Source: Candidatus Mediterraneibacter gallistercoris (GTDB lineage: Bacteria; Bacillota_A; Clostridia; Lachnospirales; Lachnospiraceae). Taken from it: a DNA stretch of 10,930 bases. The stretch's first letter is position 1, and every line of letters starts with the position of its first letter. Positions 7,950 to 10,930 of the stretch are shown here, piece after piece. The notes below the pieces were generated by a model. That model was not told where the DNA came from, ran no database searches, and worked only from the letters and a program-made list of their open reading frames with translations. The stretch lies in assembly GCA_019119745.1 (NCBI GenBank), contig DWWI01000174.1, forward strand, positions 1-10,930, in the 5' to 3' direction. The translations under genes were made by a program, and so were the position numbers.

Positions 7950-9110
7950 ATGAGATTAAAGAAAAGAGTACATAGTGCGTTTATTGCAACTGTTCTTACC
8001 TGTTCGCTTGCAGTGACACCGGTTTTTGCAGCGCCGGATACACTGGAACAGCTACAGAAAGAACAAGAGGACCTTCAGGATCAGAAAGACGCAGCACAGA
8101 AAGAGCTGAATGAACTTCAATCAGAATTGAATACCATTGTTGAAAAACTTTCCGGGCTGGAAGATCAGTTGATCGAAAAGGGTGAGGAAATTATCCAGGC
8201 GCAGGATGATCTGAAAGTTGCTGAGGAAAAGAAGGAAGAGCAGTATGAGGCCATGAAGCTCCGCATCAAATATATGTATGAAGCGGGCAGTGGTACAGCA
8301 ACAATGGAAAAGGTTATGACATCCGGTGACATTTCCAGTATGCTGACACAGGCAGAATATTCCCAGCAGGTTCACGAATATGATCGGGAACAGCTTCAGG
8401 AATACGCAGATACGGTACAGCAGATTGAAGATCTTCAGAAAAAACTGGAGTCAGAGATGTCTGATCTTCAGGATCTTGAAGACGAATACCAGCAGCAGGA
8501 AGACACTCTGAATTCTACGATCGCATCCAAGAAGGACCAGGTATCAGATTTAGACGGCATGATTCAGGAAGCGGCGAGAAAGGTTCAGGATGAGAAAGAC
8601 CGTCAGGAAGCTGAAGCTGAGGCGGAACGCCAGAGACAGCTGGCGGCACAGCAGCAGGCAGAAGCTGCACAGGCTCAGCAGAGCAGCGGCAATACATCCA
8701 GTGGCAATACATCCGGTGGCAGCACGGGGACAACAGGAAGCAGTAATACTTCCTCCGGCGGTTCTTCAAGCAGTGAGCCGTCCTACAGCCCGGTGACCGG
8801 TAATGCAATTGTAGATCGCGCATACAGTAAGATAGGATGTTGGTACCAGTGGGGAGCAGTTGGACCGAATACATTTGACTGTTCAGGTCTTGTAAGTTAT
8901 GCATTAACGGGAAGTTATGTGCGGCTTGGAAATACAACTACCTTTATGGGATGGACAAGGGTAAGCAATCCGCAGCCTGGAGATATCTGTGTAAACAGTC
9001 ATCACTGTGGTATATATATAGGTAACGGACAGATGATACACGCACCCCACACTGGGGCTCAGGTTACAGTCGGATCAGTACATAGTGATATGATTTATGT
9101 TCGTTATTAA
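7950..9110 (+). CDS. Secreted coiled-coil NlpC/P60 peptidoglycan hydrolase (SagA/PcsB-like)
   Basis: This 386-residue exported wall hydrolase probably cleaves peptide stems of peptidoglycan, as NlpC/P60 endopeptidases do. A signal peptide (basic MRLKKR, hydrophobic core, cleavage near VFA|AP at 27/28) precedes a long Glu/Gln/Leu coiled coil (about 30-245). A short Gly/Ser/Thr linker (about 245-281) leads to the NlpC/P60 domain (about 286-386). The triad is probably Cys311 (FDCSGLVSY), His352 (HCGIYIG) and His364 (IHAP). I chose the ATG at 7950 because AAAGGTGA (7938-7945) precedes it and the signal peptide starts there. The longer in-frame ATG at 7869 lies upstream of the proximal promoter and would place 27 unsuited residues before the signal. 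The coiled coil resembles the PcsB/CwlO type, which by family knowledge is held inactive until FtsEX engages it; such a partner here is inference. The gene is the intact copy of a tandem pair, with its own promoters and terminator. Confidence 0.92.
   Translation: MRLKKRVHSAFIATVLTCSLAVTPVFAAPDTLEQLQKEQEDLQDQKDAAQKELNELQSELNTIVEKLSGLEDQLIEKGEEIIQAQDDLKVAEEKKEEQYEAMKLRIKYMYEAGSGTATMEKVMTSGDISSMLTQAEYSQQVHEYDREQLQEYADTVQQIEDLQKKLESEMSDLQDLEDEYQQQEDTLNSTIASKKDQVSDLDGMIQEAARKVQDEKDRQEAEAEAERQRQLAAQQQAEAAQAQQSSGNTSSGNTSGGSTGTTGSSNTSSGGSSSSEPSYSPVTGNAIVDRAYSKIGCWYQWGAVGPNTFDCSGLVSYALTGSYVRLGNTTTFMGWTRVSNPQPGDICVNSHHCGIYIGNGQMIHAPHTGAQVTVGSVHSDMIYVRY
8685..8714 (+). repeat. Two-copy 15-bp repeat in the linker
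   Basis: Two adjacent units encode Ser-Gly-Asn-Thr-Ser and differ at one base (AGC versus AGT in the first codon). They form part of the flexible linker before the NlpC/P60 domain and take the place of the longer 18-bp array of the upstream paralogue. Confidence 0.75.
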
Positions 9111-9132
9111 AAACTGAATAACTGAGAATATA

Positions 9133-9170
9133 GGGGATGTTGCATTGAATTGATGCGGCAGCCCCTTTTT
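9133..9170 (+). terminator. Rho-independent terminator after the second NlpC/P60 gene
   Basis: The left arm GGGGATGTTGCAT (9133-9145) pairs with ATGCGGCAGCCCC (9153-9165), with one A-G mismatch and two G-U pairs. The loop is 7 bases and five T follow. It begins 23 bases after the stop codon. Confidence 0.9.
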
Positions 9171-9203
9171 CATTTGGGAAAAATTATTTTTTGATAAATT
9201 ACA

Positions 9204-9232
9204 TTAGTAACTTGTTGAAAAGTCTGTATATT
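9204..9232 (+). promoter_or_regulatory. Weak candidate promoter of the serine hydrolase gene
   Basis: TTAGTA (9204-9209) and TATATT (9227-9232) are 17 bases apart; the -10 is good and the -35 poor. TGTTGAAAA (9213-9221), the motif that forms the -35 region of both NlpC/P60 promoters, lies inside the spacer, so regulation may be related. This is the only promoter-like match I found after the preceding terminator. Confidence 0.35.
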
Positions 9233-9251
9233 TACTAAAGAAAGTGGAAAA

Positions 9252-10361
9252 ATGAAAGAATTAGATCCGTATGAAAGCAGAATTAATGATCATGAGAGGG
9301 AAAATCAGGGAGAGACAAGAAAAAGATATTCAGTAAATTGGAAAGAGAAGCGAAAAAGAGAGGTGCATAGACAGATTTTTCTTTTGGTGGCTGTACTGCT
9401 TATTCTCATTATAGGTGCAGTACTGCTTCGATTACTTCTGACGAATTCTGGGCGCGCATCATCTGAATCAGACGATAATACCGCTCAGGCGAAAGAAGAT
9501 GATGAAGTTATAAATATGCAGTTTGAAAATATACTAGATGATGATAATGCAGAGTTGACTATCACCTGGGATGAGCCGATAATGAAAAGCACGTTTGAAG
9601 CCATAAATGCTGATCTTTTGAATTGCATCGAGAGTCTGAGTATGGATTCGGAGGAATATACAACGGGTTTTCTTTTATATGATCTGAATACAGGAGGCGG
9701 CATAAGCTATCGGGCGGATGAGATATATTACAGCGCCAGTGCTATTAAAGGTCCTTATGTAGCCTGGGTTGTTCAGACATATCCGGATGCAGCTGTAAAT
9801 ATGTATTCTAATATAGCAAACGCTATCAGCTGGTCGAGTAATAGAGATTATTACATATTGATAAATACATATGGAAAGTCAGGGTTTGACAGTTGGACGA
9901 CAGAAATCGGATGTCCGGACGTTACGTTATCAGACGGCTCTTTCAGCGCTGTCAGTGCAAGAGATTTAACCAGACTCTGGATTAATATATATGATTATTT
10001 TACATCCGGTCAGGAAAATTCAGATACGATCCGTGATCTTTTTGTAAATACGGAGCAGTCTTATATCTATGAAACGCTGGGGAGTGAATACACAGTGTAT
10101 TCTAAAGCCGGCTGGCTGGCAGATGGAGATGAGGCATATTATAACGTGCAAAACGATGCGGGAATCGTTATGAAAGACGATCATCCGTATATATTAGTTG
10201 TCTTAAGTGATGCATACGGACAAAATGAGCTTCTTGGGAATCTTGTGGAATGTCTGGATCAGGCACATTCAAGTCTGATCGGGCTGGATGATCAAAACTC
10301 ATCTGATGTGGAAGGCGAATCCGGCACAGAAAATCAGACAGAAGAAGAGAATCAGTCCTGA
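9252..10361 (+). CDS. Membrane-anchored serine hydrolase, class A beta-lactamase/PBP fold
   Basis: The 369-residue protein has a charged cytoplasmic N-terminus (about 1-41), one membrane segment (about 42-63), an acidic spacer, and an extracellular catalytic domain (about 115-345). An Asp/Ser/Glu/Gln-rich tail ends it. The three active-site motifs of penicillin-recognising serine enzymes are in order: S163-A-I-K166 (nucleophile Ser163), S195-S196-N197, and K285-A286-G287 in place of KTG. The segment GFDSWTTEIGCPD...SARDLTRLW follows the class A layout, but I see no ExxLN-type omega-loop motif carrying the deacylating glutamate. A true beta-lactamase is therefore less likely than a D,D-peptidase-like or other wall-directed acyl-serine enzyme, or a binding protein. 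The position directly after two peptidoglycan hydrolases fits a wall role. The ATG at 9252 has only a weak ribosome site (AAAGTGG, 9241-9247), so expression may be low. The exact substrate cannot be told from sequence. Confidence 0.8.
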   Translation: MKELDPYESRINDHERENQGETRKRYSVNWKEKRKREVHRQIFLLVAVLLILIIGAVLLRLLLTNSGRASSESDDNTAQAKEDDEVINMQFENILDDDNAELTITWDEPIMKSTFEAINADLLNCIESLSMDSEEYTTGFLLYDLNTGGGISYRADEIYYSASAIKGPYVAWVVQTYPDAAVNMYSNIANAISWSSNRDYYILINTYGKSGFDSWTTEIGCPDVTLSDGSFSAVSARDLTRLWINIYDYFTSGQENSDTIRDLFVNTEQSYIYETLGSEYTVYSKAGWLADGDEAYYNVQNDAGIVMKDDHPYILVVLSDAYGQNELLGNLVECLDQAHSSLIGLDDQNSSDVEGESGTENQTEEENQS

Positions 10362-10377
10362 GAAGCGAGTGCTTAGC

Positions 10378-10406
10378 TTGCAGGCTATAGCTACCTGTGC
10401 TAGAAT
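10378..10406 (+). promoter_or_regulatory. Extended -10 promoter candidate of the corrinoid adenosyltransferase gene
   Basis: TAGAAT (10401-10406) is preceded by TGC, forming an extended -10 element (10398-10406). A weak -35 TTGCAG (10378-10383) lies 17 bases upstream. The palindrome GCTATAGC (10384-10391) sits in the spacer, and the flanks (TAGC..CAGG / CCTG.GCTA) can form an imperfect hairpin. No T-run follows, so this is not a convincing terminator for the serine hydrolase gene. Confidence 0.5.
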
Positions 10407-10436
10407 GAATAAGATCTTACAGAGAGGACAGATAAA

Positions 10437-10930
10437 ATGAACCAGGGACTAATTCACATTTACTGCGGAGACGGAAAAGGAAAGACCTCAGCAGCCATAG
10501 GACTGGCAGTGCGCGCCGCGGGATGCGGGAAAAAGGTGCTTTTTGCGCGATTCCTGAAAAATGAAGAATCCGGAGAGCTGAAGATACTGGATGCGGTTCC
10601 TGAGGTCACAGTTATCCATCTGGAGAGATCCTACGGTTTTTTTAACACGCTTTCGGACGGTGAGAAACAGGAAGTACGTCAGCTATATGGAACACTGTGG
10701 AACGGCATAGCGAAGATCATAACAGAAAGTGATTATGATATCCTCATTATGGACGAATTCATGGCGGCATACAGATACGGACTGATTCCACAGGAAGAGG
10801 CAATTAAATTTCTGAGAAAAAAACCGAAATGTCTGGAAGTCGTCCTGACGGGACGCGACCCGGACGAAAAGCTTGTGGAGCTGGCAGATTATGTGTCGGA
10901 AATCCGCAAGGTGAAGCATCCCTTTGACCG
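10437..10930 (+). CDS. cobO: Corrinoid adenosyltransferase, CobA/CobO/BtuR family (3' end beyond window)
   Basis: This cytoplasmic enzyme transfers the adenosyl group of ATP to reduced cobalt in corrinoids, making adenosylcobalamin precursors in cobalamin synthesis or salvage. The 164 visible codons begin MNQGLIHIYCGDGKGKTSAA, with the atypical P-loop GDGKGKTS at 11-18. An acidic pair (Asp106-Glu107, in MDEFMAAYRYGLI) corresponds to the Walker B region, and the family signature LTGRDPDEKLVELADYVSEI lies near the end, followed by KHPFD. Family members are about 170-200 residues, so only a short C-terminal piece is cut off by the window edge. The ATG at 10437 follows AGAGAGGA (10421-10428). The gene lies 75 bases after the serine hydrolase and has its own promoter candidate, so it is probably a separate unit; no other cobalamin gene is visible. 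The symbol rests on family resemblance; cobA or btuR are used for the same family. Confidence 0.9.
   Translation, partial: MNQGLIHIYCGDGKGKTSAAIGLAVRAAGCGKKVLFARFLKNEESGELKILDAVPEVTVIHLERSYGFFNTLSDGEKQEVRQLYGTLWNGIAKIITESDYDILIMDEFMAAYRYGLIPQEEAIKFLRKKPKCLEVVLTGRDPDEKLVELADYVSEIRKVKHPFD

Noticed and set aside
10372..10408. Terminator for the serine hydrolase gene
   Set aside because: The imperfect hairpin has no following T-run and overlaps a better extended -10 promoter.

Overview
The window comes from a low-to-moderate-GC Gram-positive anaerobe, most likely a gut Lachnospiraceae (Clostridia; Ruminococcus/Mediterraneibacter/Dorea-type). The placement is an inference from codon usage, strong AGGAGG-type ribosome sites, T-tailed terminators, the style of the NlpC/P60 proteins and a clostridial-type corrinoid adenosyltransferase. 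No taxonomic search could be run. All six genes read on the + strand and there is no gene-free gap longer than 300 bases. I saw no RNA genes, insertion sequences, CRISPR arrays or phage genes.

Positions 1-6263 are a complete nitrogen-assimilation operon. A near-consensus promoter (32-60) drives gltB (96-4688, glutamate synthase large subunit). Then comes gltD (4701-6200, small subunit), whose ribosome site overlaps the gltB stop codon, and the operon closes with a T-tailed hairpin (6226-6263). Together the two subunits convert glutamine plus 2-oxoglutarate into two glutamates using NADPH.

Positions 6329-10361 are a cell-envelope block. Two tandem paralogues encode secreted proteins with a signal peptide, a coiled coil of PcsB/SagA type, a low-complexity linker and an NlpC/P60 peptidoglycan hydrolase domain. 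Each has its own promoter and terminator. The first copy (6404-7687) has a single in-frame TAG at codon 73, where the second copy has a glutamine, yet the rest of its frame and its catalytic triad are intact. The second copy (7950-9110) is intact and has two candidate promoters. The proximal promoters of the two copies share sequence and exactly the same spacing to the start codon. A membrane-anchored serine hydrolase of the class A beta-lactamase/penicillin-binding fold follows (9252-10361). It keeps the SxxK, SxN and KxG motifs but shows no recognisable omega-loop glutamate motif.

The window ends inside a gene (10437 onward) for a P-loop cob(I)yrinic acid a,c-diamide (corrinoid) adenosyltransferase, which has its own extended -10 promoter candidate and is probably functionally unrelated to the wall genes. 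Most of the window is ordinary housekeeping sequence. The points worth a second look are the amber-interrupted hydrolase, the shared promoter architecture of the tandem pair, and the unusual serine hydrolase. I did not find a clearly new multi-gene system.
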